From the NCBI RefSeq assembly GCF_019511375.1, contig NZ_JAEUAO010000001.1:434001-498000 (forward strand): a DNA stretch of 64,000 nucleotides. The letters run 5' to 3'. Position numbers and translations under genes: made by a program. The notes below the pieces were generated by a model. The model ran no database searches and had not been told where the DNA came from. It saw nothing but the letters and a program-made list of their open reading frames with translations. This document shows, one piece after another, positions 8,520 through 17,520 of the stretch. Source of the stretch: Rhizobium herbae. Lineage in GTDB: Bacteria; Pseudomonadota; Alphaproteobacteria; Rhizobiales; Rhizobiaceae. Position 1 is the stretch's first letter. Every line of letters starts with the position of its first letter.

Positions 8520-10385
8520 TTATTCGGCAGCCGCGTCGCGGGCAAGGAAGCCGCCGGACTGGCGCAGCCAGAGATCCGCGTAAAGACCGCCGATGCCAAT
8601 CAGCTGTTCATGCGTCCCGTCCTCTACGATCCTGCCCTCGTCCATGACGATCAGGCGGTCGAGTGCAGCGATGGTGGAAAGCCGGTGCGCGATCGCAAGC
8701 ACGGTCTTACCATGCATCAACCGGTCGAGATTGGACTGGATCGCCGCTTCCACTTCCGAATCGAGCGCGGACGTTGCCTCGTCCAGAACCAGAATCGGCG
8801 CGTCCTTCAGCATCACGCGGGCGATCGCCACCCGCTGGCGTTGGCCGCCCGACAGCTTGACGCCGCGTTCGCCGACATGGGCATCGAAGCCGCGGCGGTC
8901 GCGCTGGTCCTGCAGTTTTTCGATGAACTCCAGCGCCTCGGCCCTTCTTGCCGCATCGCGCAGGCGGCTCTCCGTCGCGTCCGGTCGTCCGAAGAGGATG
9001 TTGTCGCGGATGGAGCGGTGCAGAAGCGACGTATCCTGGCTGACGACACCGATCTGGTTGCGCAGGGACTCCTGCCGGACCGCGGCGATGTCCTGTCCAT
9101 CGATCAGAATGCGGCCTCCTTCCAGATCGTAGAATCGCAAGAGCAGATTGACGAGCGTCGTCTTGCCCGCCCCGGATCGGCCGACGATGCCGACCTTCTC
9201 GCCGGGTCGGATGACGAGCGACAGATCCTCGATGACGCCGTTGCCCCTGCCGTAGTGGAAACGGATATTCTCAAAACGGATGGAGGGGCTGGTGATGACG
9301 AGATTTGCGGCGCCCGGCCGATCGACCAGCTGGATCGATTGCGAGATCATGTCGGCGGCATTCTGGATCGTGCCGATATGACGCATGATGCCGTTGAACT
9401 GAACCATCATGCGGCTCAGGAGAAAATTCAGCCGCAGGATGAGCGCCATGGTGAAGGCGACGGCACCGGAGCTTATCAGCCCGGCAAGCCACAGGTGCAA
9501 GCTCAGCCCCGCCATCGTCACGATCATGATCCCCGACAAAAGCGCCATCGAGGCGCGCACACCTGTGATGAACCGGGTGAAGCGGATGATCGTATCCTGA
9601 TAGATGTCGAAGCCCTGCCGCATGTAGCGGTCATTTTCTTCATCGCGGGCAAAGAGCTTCAGCGTCTGGATGTTGCTGTAGGCGTCGACCATGCGGCCGT
9701 TCAGCATGGAGGCGGTTTCCGCGGTCTCGCGCGAATGCTCGCGGATACGCGGCACGAAATAGCGCGCGAGGAACGCAAAGCCGATCAGCCAGAGCAGCAC
9801 GACGACGGCAAGCGACGTATCGAGCTGCCCGACAAGCACCAGCGTCGAAACGGAATAGATGCCGACGAACCAGACGCTTTCCATCAAGGATGTGACGACG
9901 TCGCCGACCGCCTGCCCGCCCGACCAGACCTTTGTGACGATGCGGCCGGAGAAATCGTTCTGGAAGAAGGACAGCGACTGCCGCGCCACATGCAGATAGG
10001 ACTGCCAGCGCACCAGATTGTAGAAACCGGGCGTAATGATCTGCTGGTCGACCAGCGCCATCAACAGCGAAACCAGGAAACGCACGATGCCGATCAGGAC
10101 CAGCATGCCGAACAACTCGGCTCCATGGGCCGCGAGCAGGCCGCTCCAGCCCTCGCCCGGTTTGACCGTCGCAAGGATATCGACCAGACGGCCGACGAAC
10201 CAGAACAGCGTTGCCTCGATCGCCGCCGTCATGCCGCCGAGGACAAGCATGGCGACAAACGGCGCTTTCGCCTGCCGGATATAGAACCAGACGTAAGGGA
10301 TAAGCCGGGCCGGCGGCTGCAGTCCTTCGCGCGCCGCGAAAGGCTGTATCCAGTTCTCGAAAAAGGCAAACAGGGCGCGCAGCAT
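8520..10385 (-). CDS. ABC exporter half-transporter (fused membrane and ATPase domains)
   Basis: A 621-residue type I ABC exporter half-transporter. The N-terminal part (about residues 45-340) has six membrane segments. The C-terminal ATPase has Walker A GRSGAGKTT, the signature LSGGQRQR, Walker B VLVLDEATS and the switch His in AIAHRLST. Such proteins export lipids, drugs or glycans as dimers; the substrate is not evident. I start at ATG 10385 (MLRALFAF), which aligns with the N-terminus of the paralogue upstream; the longer open frame reads through intergenic hairpins. It follows a second half-transporter (10520-12373) in the same direction, suggesting the two form a heterodimer. Confidence 0.9.
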   Translation of the reverse strand: MLRALFAFFENWIQPFAAREGLQPPARLIPYVWFYIRQAKAPFVAMLVLGGMTAAIEATLFWFVGRLVDILATVKPGEGWSGLLAAHGAELFGMLVLIGIVRFLVSLLMALVDQQIITPGFYNLVRWQSYLHVARQSLSFFQNDFSGRIVTKVWSGGQAVGDVVTSLMESVWFVGIYSVSTLVLVGQLDTSLAVVVLLWLIGFAFLARYFVPRIREHSRETAETASMLNGRMVDAYSNIQTLKLFARDEENDRYMRQGFDIYQDTIIRFTRFITGVRASMALLSGIMIVTMAGLSLHLWLAGLISSGAVAFTMALILRLNFLLSRMMVQFNGIMRHIGTIQNAADMISQSIQLVDRPGAANLVITSPSIRFENIRFHYGRGNGVIEDLSLVIRPGEKVGIVGRSGAGKTTLVNLLLRFYDLEGGRILIDGQDIAAVRQESLRNQIGVVSQDTSLLHRSIRDNILFGRPDATESRLRDAARRAEALEFIEKLQDQRDRRGFDAHVGERGVKLSGGQRQRVAIARVMLKDAPILVLDEATSALDSEVEAAIQSNLDRLMHGKTVLAIAHRLSTIAALDRLIVMDEGRIVEDGTHEQLIGIGGLYADLWLRQSGGFLARDAAAE

Positions 10386-10431
10386 GTGTCCGATATAGCC
10401 CTTCTGAAAAATGCGGCAATGCGGAATGCGA

Positions 10432-10511
10432 GCCGGCCGGATTACAATTGCGTAATGCGACCGGCCGGCCATTTCGAACCATCGTCCCTCCCCGCGATGA
10501 CGGAGAGGGAC
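10432..10511 (-). repeat. Two inverted repeats between the tandem ABC exporter genes
   Basis: The first is GCCGGCCGG plus ATTAC (10432-10445) pairing with GTAAT (10452-10456) and CCGGCCGGC (10461-10469), with a 4-base bulge. The second is GTCCCTC (10484-10490) with GAGGGAC (10505-10511). Neither is followed by a T run, so they look like mRNA-stabilising or processing hairpins rather than terminators. Confidence 0.6.
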
Positions 10512-10519
10512 GAGCCGCG

Positions 10520-12373
10520 CTATTCCGCGGCCTCTTCCTTTTCCGGCTCGTCGGCGATGAAGCCGCCGGACTGCCGGGACCAGAGATCGGCATAGAGCCC
10601 CTGCTTGGCGACCAGTTCGGCGTGGCTGCCGGTCTCGACGATCCTGCCGGCTTCGAGAATGATGAGCCGGTCCATCTCGGTCAGTGTCGACAGGCGGTGG
10701 GCGATCGCGATCACCGTCTTGCCCGTCATCAGGGCGAAGAGGTTCTCCTGGATTGCGGCTTCCACCTCCGAATCGAGCGCCGAGGTCGCCTCGTCGAGGA
10801 TGAGGATCGGCGCGTCCTTCAGAAAGACGCGCGCGATCGCGATCCGCTGGCGCTGGCCGCCGGAGAGCTTGACGCCCCGTTCGCCGACCTGCGCGTCCAA
10901 TCCCTTGCGACCCTGGTTGTCCTCGAGCAGCTCGATGAAGTCCCAGGCATTGGCCCGCTTGGCGGCAGCGATGATGTCGGCGTCGGTGGCTTCCGGATGG
11001 CCATAGGCGATGTTGTCGCGGATCGAGCGGTGCAGCAGCGAAGTATCCTGGGTGACGACGCCGATCTTGGCGCGCAGGCTATCCTGGGCCACTGCAGAAA
11101 TATCCTGCCCGTCGATACGGATCGTGCCCGCTTCGAGATCATAGAACCGCAGCAGCACGTTCATCAGCGTGGTCTTGCCGGCGCCGGAGCGGCCGACAAG
11201 ACCGATCTTCTCGCCCGGCTTGATGACCAGCGAGAGATTGTCGATGACACCCTTGTTCTTGCCGTAGTGGAAGCGGATGTTCTCGAACGTAATCGCCCCT
11301 TGCGGCGCCGTGAGTGCCGGCGCATCCGGCCTGTCGACGATGTCGTGCGCCTTGGTCATCATGCCCATGCCGTCATAGACTGTGCCGATGTTTTCAAACA
11401 GCGCCGAGACTTCCCACATCACCCATTGCGACATGCCGTTGATGCGCATGGCAAGCGCCACGGCAATCGCAATCGAGCCGACCGACATGCCGCTGCTCAT
11501 CCAGAAATAGATGCCAAGTGCCGAGACCGAAAACAGCGCAATGCAGTTGTTCGCGTAGACGAGCACATGGAACAGCGTCACCTTGCGCATCTGCCGGTGC
11601 ACGGTTTGCAGGAACACGTCCATGCTTTCCCGGGCATAGACCTCCTCGCGGCCGGCATGCGAAAATAGCTTCACGGTGGCGATGTTCGTGTAGCTGTCGA
11701 CGACACGGCCCGTCATCATCGAGCGGGCATCGGCCTGATCCTTGGAGATCTTGCGCAGGCGCGGCACGAAGTAGCTGACGATCGAGACGTAGATGGCGAT
11801 CCAGATCACCAGCGGCGCGACGAGCCGCCAGTCGGCCGCGGCAACGACCACCAGCATCGAGGCGAAATAGCTGACGACATAGACGAAGACGTCGAGGATC
11901 TTCATCACCGTTTCGCGCACGGCAAGCGAGGTCTGCATCACCTTGGTGGCGACACGGCCGGCAAACTCGTTGGCAAAGAACGTCATGCTCTGGCGCAGCA
12001 GGTAACGGTGCATCTGCCAGCGCGCGATCATCGGATAGTTGCCGAGCAGGATCTGATGCATGATCAGCGAATCCAAGGCGACAATCGACGGCAAGCCGAT
12101 CAGGATGAGCGCGCCCATCCAGAACAGCTTCGCACCCTCGGTCTCCAGAAACGTGTCCGTTCTGGCCGAAGACAGCCAATCGACGACATTGCCGAGGAAC
12201 TGGAACAGCGCCACTTCGCCGATGGCGATCAGCATGGTGCAGACCGCCATGGTCAGCAGCCAGGGCGCCGCAGGCCTCGTATAGTGCCAGCAGAAGGCAA
12301 ACAGTCCCTGCGGCGGAACCCTGGGCTCCTCGACGGGATAGGGATTGAGGCGGGATTCAAACCAGCCGAACAT
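10520..12373 (-). CDS. ABC exporter half-transporter (fused membrane and ATPase domains)
   Basis: A 617-residue paralogue of the following gene with the same architecture: a six-helix membrane domain, then an ATPase with Walker A GRSGAGKTT, LSGGQRQR and ILILDEATS. I start at ATG 12373 (MFGWFESR), because GGAG lies 7 bases upstream; a TTG two codons earlier is in frame but less likely. It is the first of two tandem exporter genes separated by 134 bases containing stem-loops, which would fit a transcript whose two halves are made at different levels. A heterodimeric exporter is inferred from the pairing. The substrate is unknown. Confidence 0.9.
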   Translation of the reverse strand: MFGWFESRLNPYPVEEPRVPPQGLFAFCWHYTRPAAPWLLTMAVCTMLIAIGEVALFQFLGNVVDWLSSARTDTFLETEGAKLFWMGALILIGLPSIVALDSLIMHQILLGNYPMIARWQMHRYLLRQSMTFFANEFAGRVATKVMQTSLAVRETVMKILDVFVYVVSYFASMLVVVAAADWRLVAPLVIWIAIYVSIVSYFVPRLRKISKDQADARSMMTGRVVDSYTNIATVKLFSHAGREEVYARESMDVFLQTVHRQMRKVTLFHVLVYANNCIALFSVSALGIYFWMSSGMSVGSIAIAVALAMRINGMSQWVMWEVSALFENIGTVYDGMGMMTKAHDIVDRPDAPALTAPQGAITFENIRFHYGKNKGVIDNLSLVIKPGEKIGLVGRSGAGKTTLMNVLLRFYDLEAGTIRIDGQDISAVAQDSLRAKIGVVTQDTSLLHRSIRDNIAYGHPEATDADIIAAAKRANAWDFIELLEDNQGRKGLDAQVGERGVKLSGGQRQRIAIARVFLKDAPILILDEATSALDSEVEAAIQENLFALMTGKTVIAIAHRLSTLTEMDRLIILEAGRIVETGSHAELVAKQGLYADLWSRQSGGFIADEPEKEEAAE

Positions 12374-12769
12374 TATCAAGCTCCTTCAGGAATCCAGTGA
12401 AGGAAGGCGGGAAAAACCCGCATTCATCGATTCGAAATTCTAAGACCGGAGGGACAGCGCAATGATGCACGCGAGACGTGTTCGTCCGGAAAGCGGGCGG
12501 TCGTGCGCAATCATGCCAGGAAGGAAAAGCGCGAAACCGGTCAGTCCATCAGGACTGGAGACACAGCCTGGAGGCTGGCGATCATTCGGTAATCCATGCA
12601 TGCCTCCGTCGGTTCGCGTTGAAGATGCAAAAGACTTAGAATGTTTTGCGCCGATATGCCAGATTGTCGCAGGCACTTTTTTCATCATTTTCCCGCTCGC
12701 GCCGGTTTCTGTTGCCATTACGGCACAGATTGATTACGGCCGGTGATGAACGCCATAAGCCGTGTTGAT
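12374..12769. other. Divergent promoter region between the exporter operon and trmL
   Basis: 396 bases separating divergently transcribed genes, so promoters for both directions are expected. Open frames on both strands (85-95 codons) have no domain and no clear ribosome binding site, and I do not call them. No strong hairpin or operator-like dyad stood out. Confidence 0.4.
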
Positions 12770-13234
12770 ATGTCCGCACACCCACTCCGCATCGCACTCT
12801 ACCAGCCGGACATTCCCGGCAATACCGGCACGATCCTGCGACTTGCCGCCTGTCTCGGCCTGGGCGTCGATATCATCGAGCCCGCCGGTTTCGACCTGTC
12901 GGACAAGAACCTGAAACGCGCCGGCATGGATTACATCGCCTCCGTTACCTTGACGCGACACGTCAGCTGGGACCGCTTCGAGGAAGCGCGGCTGGCGCAG
13001 GGCCGGCGGCTGGTGCTTGCCTCCACCAAGGCCGCCGAACCCTATACGCGCTTCCGCTTCCTGCCCGGCGACACCCTGCTGTTCGGCCGCGAAAGCGCCG
13101 GCGTTCCCGACTGCGTCCATGACAAGGCCGACGGCCGGATCATAATTCCGATGATCCAGGGCCAGCGGTCGCTCAACGTCGCCATGTCGGTGGCGATGAT
13201 TGCGGGCGAAGCCATCCGGCAGATGTCGATCTGA
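12770..13234 (+). CDS. trmL: tRNA (cytidine/uridine-34 2'-O)-methyltransferase
   Basis: A SPOUT-fold methyltransferase that 2'-O-methylates the wobble base of leucine tRNAs using S-adenosylmethionine. The family hallmarks are complete: N-terminal LRIALYQPDIPGNTGT, the central LLFGRESAGVP, and the C-terminal knot segment IIIPMIQGQRSLNVAMSV. The ATG at 12770 gives an N-terminus of family length. In-frame starts at 12743 (GTG) and 12746 (ATG) are possible and cannot be excluded, as none has a clear Shine-Dalgarno. At about 154 residues it has the usual length of single-domain TrmL. It ends 16 bases from the stop of the convergent reductase gene. Confidence 0.9.
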   Translation: MSAHPLRIALYQPDIPGNTGTILRLAACLGLGVDIIEPAGFDLSDKNLKRAGMDYIASVTLTRHVSWDRFEEARLAQGRRLVLASTKAAEPYTRFRFLPGDTLLFGRESAGVPDCVHDKADGRIIIPMIQGQRSLNVAMSVAMIAGEAIRQMSI

Positions 13235-13250
13235 CGCCCGCCGGCGCCCC

Positions 13251-13820
13251 TCATGCGGCCACACCGCCATAGGCGTTTTCAGCCCGGGCCGCCTTCAGAG
13301 CGCCTGCCCACCACTTGAGCCGCCGCAACATGACGAGCAGGCCGGCCTTGGCTTCTGCCGCCTTGAACGGATTGCCGGCGGCATCGAACTGCGACCAGAC
13401 ATTGGAGAAGCTCACTGTATCGCGGATGGTCACGGTGTGCAGTTCGGCAAAGACCTGGCGCAGCTGCTCGACGGCTCGCAACCCGCCCGACACGCCGCCG
13501 TAGGAGATGAACGCCACAGGCTTGGCGTGCCACGGTTCGTAGCACGAATCGATCAGCTCCTTCAGCGCCGCCGGATAGCCGTGATTGTATTCGGGTGTGA
13601 CGACGAGGAAGGCGTCCGCCTCGGCGATCTTCTCCTCCAGCGCGGCGACATTGACGGCCGCCTCTTCTGCCGGCCCCTTGAGCTGCCGGGGATCGACCAG
13701 CGTCACCGTTATGCCGCCTTCGCCCCAGAGCTCGTTCAGGACCCAGTTGACGACCGTGTCACAAAAGCGGCCCTGCCGCGCGCTGCCATAGACGACGGCG
13801 ATGGTCATTTTCTCGTTCAT
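13251..13820 (-). CDS. NAD(P)H-dependent FMN reductase / quinone reductase, SoxR-controlled
   Basis: A 189-residue flavodoxin-like reductase. The phosphate-binding loop VVYGSARQGRF at the N-terminus and the TPEYNHGYPAALKELID motif mark the NADPH-dependent FMN reductase family, which reduces flavins or quinones by two electrons. The start is ATG 13820 (MNEKMTIAVVYGS), with GGAG 11 bases upstream. The gene diverges from soxR, and a SoxR-type promoter lies directly in front of it (13859-13889), so it is probably induced by redox-cycling compounds. This is the usual partner of SoxR outside enterobacteria. The substrate is unproven. Confidence 0.88.
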   Translation of the reverse strand: MNEKMTIAVVYGSARQGRFCDTVVNWVLNELWGEGGITVTLVDPRQLKGPAEEAAVNVAALEEKIAEADAFLVVTPEYNHGYPAALKELIDSCYEPWHAKPVAFISYGGVSGGLRAVEQLRQVFAELHTVTIRDTVSFSNVWSQFDAAGNPFKAAEAKAGLLVMLRRLKWWAGALKAARAENAYGGVAA

Positions 13821-13858
13821 ACTTGGGGTTGCTCCGTTGTTGATCGGTTGGAGCAACT

Positions 13859-13889
13859 GGTATAAAACCTCAACTAAACTTGAGGTCAA
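13859..13889 (-). promoter_or_regulatory. SoxR-type promoter and operator for the flavin reductase
   Basis: On the minus strand TTGACC (13889-13884) and TATACC (13864-13859) are separated by 19 bases, the overlong spacer typical of MerR-family activated promoters. Within the spacer lies the dyad ACCTCAA-N6-TTGAGGT (13867-13886), which matches the known SoxR operator core CCTCAA...TTGAGG. The same dyad sits 11 bases before the soxR start codon, so SoxR probably also controls itself. Confidence 0.88.
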
Positions 13890-13897
13890 TACGCCCC

Positions 13898-14365
13898 ATG
13901 GAAAAAAGCAAAGCCGATTTGCCGCCCCGCGAACTCAGTGTCGGAGAGGTCGCGGCCCGCAGCGGCGTCGCGGTTTCGACGCTGCATTTTTACGAGACCA
14001 AGGGCCTGATCAAGAGCATGCGCAGCCGCGGCAACCAGCGCCGGTATCCCCGCAGCGTGCTGCGCCGCATCGCCGTCATCAAGATCGCCCAGCGCACAGG
14101 CATCCCGCTCGCCGATATCCAGAAGGCGCTCTACGCGCTGCCGGATGACCGCCAGCTCCTGGCCAGCGATTGGGAACGCTTGTCGGAAAATTGGAAGGCG
14201 GATCTCAACGAGCGCATTGCCAAGCTTACCGCTTTGCGCGACCAGCTCACCTCCTGCATCGGCTGCGGCTGCCTTTCCATGCGCGATTGTCCGCTGCGCA
14301 ATCCACACGACACGCTGTCGGAAAAAGGCACCGGCGCCTATCTGATCGAACACGCCGGCGAATGA
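13898..14365 (+). CDS. soxR: Redox-sensitive MerR-family regulator SoxR
   Basis: A 155-residue [2Fe-2S] transcription factor. It has an N-terminal winged helix-turn-helix ([21 protein letters not shown], with the [14 protein letters not shown] wing), a dimerisation helix, and the C-terminal cluster [12 protein letters not shown] containing the four cysteines that hold the iron-sulfur cluster. The cluster is oxidised by redox-active drugs or superoxide, which activates transcription. I start at ATG 13898 (MEKSKAD); the upstream start at 13880 would overlap the operator. It diverges from the flavin reductase gene across a SoxR box. Its stop is 3 bases from that of the convergent MFS gene. Confidence 0.95.
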   Translation: MEKSKADLPPRELSVGEVAARSGVAVSTLHFYETKGLIKSMRSRGNQRRYPRSVLRRIAVIKIAQRTGIPLADIQKALYALPDDRQLLASDWERLSENWKADLNERIAKLTALRDQLTSCIGCGCLSMRDCPLRNPHDTLSEKGTGAYLIEHAGE

Positions 14366-14368
14366 TGG

Positions 14369-15571
14369 TCAGGCCGACGCGCCGGCAGTTTTTTGAACGA
14401 GGCGCTGCAGTGCCAGCATGCTGAAAAGCGTGCCGAGCGAACCGACGAAGGCGATGGCGAGCGCCGCGCCGTTGCCATGGGTGCTCAGCACATAGGTGAA
14501 GAACGGCGGCGCCGCAGCGAAAGCGAGATTGAGCGGCAGACCCAGACGCGCGGCGACGCTGGCATATTCGGCAGGCGTGAAGAATACCAGCGGCAGCGTT
14601 GCCCGGCTGACGGACATCGCACCGCTCGAAAGCCCGTAGAGCAGCAGGAAAACCAGGATCGACCATGCCGTCCCGCCGCCCACCGAAAGGACGGTGAGAC
14701 AGACCGGCATGATCAGGGCAGCAACCAGTCCGGTCGTCAGCCCGTTCCACCGGTTGGCGCCCAGGAAATCGAACAGCCGCGCCGACATCTGTACGACGCC
14801 GATCGCCGATCCGAAGCCGACGGCCAGATAGTCGGCAACATCGAAACTCCGGAACAGATCGACGACGACGAGCTGAAAACCCCAGGTGATGAAGCCGTTG
14901 AGTGCGATCGCGGCCGTGATCAGCGCGATGATGCGGCGATGCCCTCTGCCTGGCCTTGGGCTGACGGTTCCTCTGCTTTCACGAGAGGGTGCAGCAACTG
15001 GCATCTTCGGCAATGCAAAGAGATGGAGCGGCACGCAGACGAGCAGCATCAGGCCGCCGTAGACGACCGACACGCCGCGCCAACCGATCTGGGCCTCCAG
15101 CAAACCGGTCGCCGGCCAGGACAGGCTGGGCGCCAGCGCCATGAACAGCATCTGGGCGCTGATCGCCCGCCTGGCACCCTCGCCCGCGAGTTCTGCCAGA
15201 AAGACATGCGCCGATGTCGTCAGGCAGGCGGCGCCGGCAATCCCGAAGATGGCCCAGGCGATGAAATAGCCGACGGGTCCGCCGGCGACCGAGAGCATCA
15301 AGAGCCCCGGAACGGCAAGAAGCGAGCCTGCGGCCAGCACCAGCCGGGCGCCATACCGCCGATAGAGCCCCGCGACCGGCGGCGAGCAGACCGCCATCGT
15401 CACCAGCATCAGCGTCGGCCCGAGAAAGACCGTTGCACGGCTGAGGCCAAGGTCCGCGGCGACCGCCTCGCCGGTCACCGAGATCGCCATGAACAGCGCG
15501 CCCCAGCCGATGATCTGGGTTATCGAAAGGATGACAACGGAGCGCGTAATCGGCGAGCACGGAAAAGCCAC
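14369..15571 (-). CDS. MFS transporter
   Basis: A 400-residue protein with about 12 hydrophobic helices in two halves of six, split by a basic cytoplasmic loop near residues 195-215. The GxLYRRYGARLVLAAG segment after helix 2 matches the MFS loop 2-3 signature. The start is GTG 15571; no strong Shine-Dalgarno is seen. It converges on soxR with 3 bases between stops, so it is not part of the divergent SoxR promoter unit, although a role in efflux of redox-active compounds would fit the neighbourhood. The substrate cannot be told from the sequence. Confidence 0.85.
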   Translation of the reverse strand: MAFPCSPITRSVVILSITQIIGWGALFMAISVTGEAVAADLGLSRATVFLGPTLMLVTMAVCSPPVAGLYRRYGARLVLAAGSLLAVPGLLMLSVAGGPVGYFIAWAIFGIAGAACLTTSAHVFLAELAGEGARRAISAQMLFMALAPSLSWPATGLLEAQIGWRGVSVVYGGLMLLVCVPLHLFALPKMPVAAPSRESRGTVSPRPGRGHRRIIALITAAIALNGFITWGFQLVVVDLFRSFDVADYLAVGFGSAIGVVQMSARLFDFLGANRWNGLTTGLVAALIMPVCLTVLSVGGGTAWSILVFLLLYGLSSGAMSVSRATLPLVFFTPAEYASVAARLGLPLNLAFAAAPPFFTYVLSTHGNGAALAIAFVGSLGTLFSMLALQRLVQKTAGASA

Positions 15572-15659
15572 AGCGAAATCTTTGGAAACGGCCCGAATCG
15601 GGCGGGAAGGATCGATTCGATTATGCGCTCAGGCGGTAGAAAAGCCAGCAGCCCTGCAA

Positions 15660-15920
15660 TCAATCCGCGCTTGGCAGGCGCCGCATGGTGAACTCGATTT
15701 CATCGCCCTCGAGTTGGCGCCAGCTTTCGACCTCCGTCCAGTATGCGGCCTTGGGCCATCTATCGAACCATTCCTGCGCCTTTTGCCGCGCGTGGGCGCG
15801 ATCGAGGCGGAATGTCTCGCGCACGAACAGGCCGTCTTTTCTTTGCGTGCCGCCGCTGCGATGCCGGGCAATCTGGCGTCGCAAGCCTTCGAGTGGCGGC
15901 CCCGCTGGAATTTTTGCCAT
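15660..15920 (-). CDS. Small conserved-type hypothetical protein
   Basis: An 86-residue soluble, charged protein starting at ATG 15920 with an excellent AAAGGAGG Shine-Dalgarno 5 bases upstream, which supports it as real. It is rich in Trp, Arg and Glu, and the motif QEWFDRWPKAAYWTEVESW is distinctive. No signal peptide, Cys cluster or known domain is recognised. It stands alone between the MFS gene (start 15571) and hemF (start 16133, opposite strand). The function is unknown. Confidence 0.7.
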   Translation of the reverse strand: MAKIPAGPPLEGLRRQIARHRSGGTQRKDGLFVRETFRLDRAHARQKAQEWFDRWPKAAYWTEVESWRQLEGDEIEFTMRRLPSAD

Positions 15921-16132
15921 CAAGCCCTCCTTTCGCCAGTCGAGCCTTCAGGAACAAAGATAGGGAAATGGTCCTGTTTTTGCGAGTCTGAATTTCAGCC
16001 GCATGCGCTGTGGCAGACTGACCCTAAACCGCCTGGTGCCGTTGCCAAGCATGGCACAAATATGATCTTTCCCAGAATCGCGACATATCGGCGGGGCTTA
16101 ACCCCCGATCCCCGCCAAACAGGATGATTTCG

Positions 16133-17044
16133 ATGGAACGACCGGACCTGCCGCAGGGACTGCCCGCGGATATCGAGGACAAGAAAGCAAAGGCGAAAGC
16201 CTGGTTCGAAAGCCTGCGCGACACGATTTGCGCCGCATTTGAAACCGTCGAGGACGACCTCACGGGTCCCTTGTCCGACCGCGAACCCGGCCGCTTCGTC
16301 GGGAAGGACTGGCTGCGTGACGGAGGGTCAGGCGGGGGCGGCCGCATGTCGATGATGGAAGGCCGCGTTTTCGAAAAGGTCGGCGTTCACACCTCGACCG
16401 TCCATGGCGAATTCTCGCCGGAATTCCGCAGCCAGATTCCGGGCGCGAACGAGGATCCGCGGTTCTGGGCGTCGGGCATTTCGCTGATTGCCCATCCGGT
16501 CAATCCGAACGTGCCGGCCGTCCATATGAATACCCGCATGGTCGTCACCACCAGCCACTGGTTCGGCGGCGGCGCCGACCTGACGCCGGTGCTGGATCGC
16601 CGCCGAACACAGACCGATCCGGACACGATGCTGTTTCACAAGGGCATGGAAATCGCCTGCAAACGCCACCCGGTTGCCGACTATCCGCGTTTCAAGCAAT
16701 GGTGCGACGAGTATTTCTTCCTGAAACACCGCAACGAACCGCGCGGGATCGGCGGCATCTTCTACGACTGGCTGCACTCGGAGGAAGAGAAAGGCGGCTG
16801 GGATGCCGATTTCGCCTTCACCCAGGACGTCGGCAAGGCCTTCAGCCTGATCTACCCGAAGATCGTGCGGACGAACTTCAACAAGCCATGGACGGAGGAG
16901 GACCGCGACGAGCAACTCGTGCGCCGCGGCCGGTACGTCGAATTCAACCTGCTCTACGACCGGGGAACGATCTTCGGCCTGAAGACCGGAGGCAATGTCG
17001 AGTCGATCCTGTCGTCGCTGCCGCCGGTGGTGCGCTGGCCCTGA
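16133..17044 (+). CDS. hemF: Oxygen-dependent coproporphyrinogen III oxidase
   Basis: A 303-residue haem-biosynthesis enzyme that oxidatively decarboxylates two propionates of coproporphyrinogen III to give protoporphyrinogen IX, using O2. Family motifs are seen throughout: [10 protein letters not shown] near residue 66, HMNTRM and [10 protein letters not shown] around 130-150, [18 protein letters not shown] near 195-215, and the C-terminal [19 protein letters not shown]. The start is ATG 16133, 8 bases after AGGA; an in-frame ATG at 16124 overlaps that site. It has the typical length. It is a single gene followed by a strong bidirectional terminator. Confidence 0.96.
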   Translation: MERPDLPQGLPADIEDKKAKAKAWFESLRDTICAAFETVEDDLTGPLSDREPGRFVGKDWLRDGGSGGGGRMSMMEGRVFEKVGVHTSTVHGEFSPEFRSQIPGANEDPRFWASGISLIAHPVNPNVPAVHMNTRMVVTTSHWFGGGADLTPVLDRRRTQTDPDTMLFHKGMEIACKRHPVADYPRFKQWCDEYFFLKHRNEPRGIGGIFYDWLHSEEEKGGWDADFAFTQDVGKAFSLIYPKIVRTNFNKPWTEEDRDEQLVRRGRYVEFNLLYDRGTIFGLKTGGNVESILSSLPPVVRWP

Positions 17045-17065
17045 TATACGTCCGGTTCTGCGAAC

Positions 17066-17098
17066 GAAAAACCCGGCCGCGCAGACGGCCGGGTTTTT
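17066..17098 (+). terminator. Bidirectional terminator after hemF
   Basis: CCCGGCCG (17072-17079), loop CGCAGA, CGGCCGGG (17086-17093), flanked by an A run on the left and a T run on the right. It can end transcripts from hemF (plus strand) and from the secreted-protein gene at 17117-17365 (minus strand). Confidence 0.9.
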
Positions 17099-17116
17099 CG
17101 TTGATGGGAAGCGTAT

Positions 17117-17365
17117 TTAGTCGCAGATTCTGATCCTCTTGATGCGCAGGTTGCCCCAGCGGTCCCAGCGCTTCACTTTCTTGATGTAGCAGGACGGCTC
17201 GTAGTAACCACCGTAGTAGCCGCCGTCATAGAAGCCGATCGAGAAGCCGCCATGGTAGTGCCCGTGGTGATGACGATGGTGTCCATAGTGGCCGGCGTAG
17301 GACGGCGCGGCGAACGAGATGGCGGCGATTGCAGCGACGGTGGCGGAAATGACGAACTTGCGCAT
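17117..17365 (-). CDS. Small secreted His/Gly/Tyr-rich protein
   Basis: An 82-residue protein with a clear Sec signal peptide (MRKFVISATVAAIAAISFA, cut near PSYA-G). The mature part is about 60 residues and opens with a His/Gly/Tyr-rich stretch (HYGHHRHHHGHYHGGF) followed by GGYYGGYY and a basic C-terminus with two Cys (SCYIKK and RIC at the end). The His-rich part could bind metal ions; this is inference. The start ATG 17365 has AGAGGAG 7 bases upstream. Similar tiny secreted proteins are common in rhizobia and of unknown function. Confidence 0.75.
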   Translation of the reverse strand: MRKFVISATVAAIAAISFAAPSYAGHYGHHRHHHGHYHGGFSIGFYDGGYYGGYYEPSCYIKKVKRWDRWGNLRIKRIRICD

Positions 17366-17520
17366 GATGTTCTCCTCTGTTGGTTGCTGATGAGTGTGTC
17401 TCATCCAGTGACCCAACATTCTCATGCGGCACGCATTTGCGCTGTTTCGAACGGAACAGGGCCGAACAAAAGCCCCGCTGGCGCGTTGTTTTGCTAGCCC
17501 TGTTTCGGAGGATTGGCGTA

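Noticed and set aside
8406..12400. Long plus-strand frames (729 and 406 codons) opposite the ABC exporter genes
   Set aside because: The minus strand carries intact ABC exporter motifs; the plus-strand translations have no domain and mirror the codon bias of the real genes.
12440..12746. Two opposite open frames of 92-94 codons upstream of trmL
   Set aside because: No ribosome binding site and no recognisable domain; they lie in the divergent promoter region.
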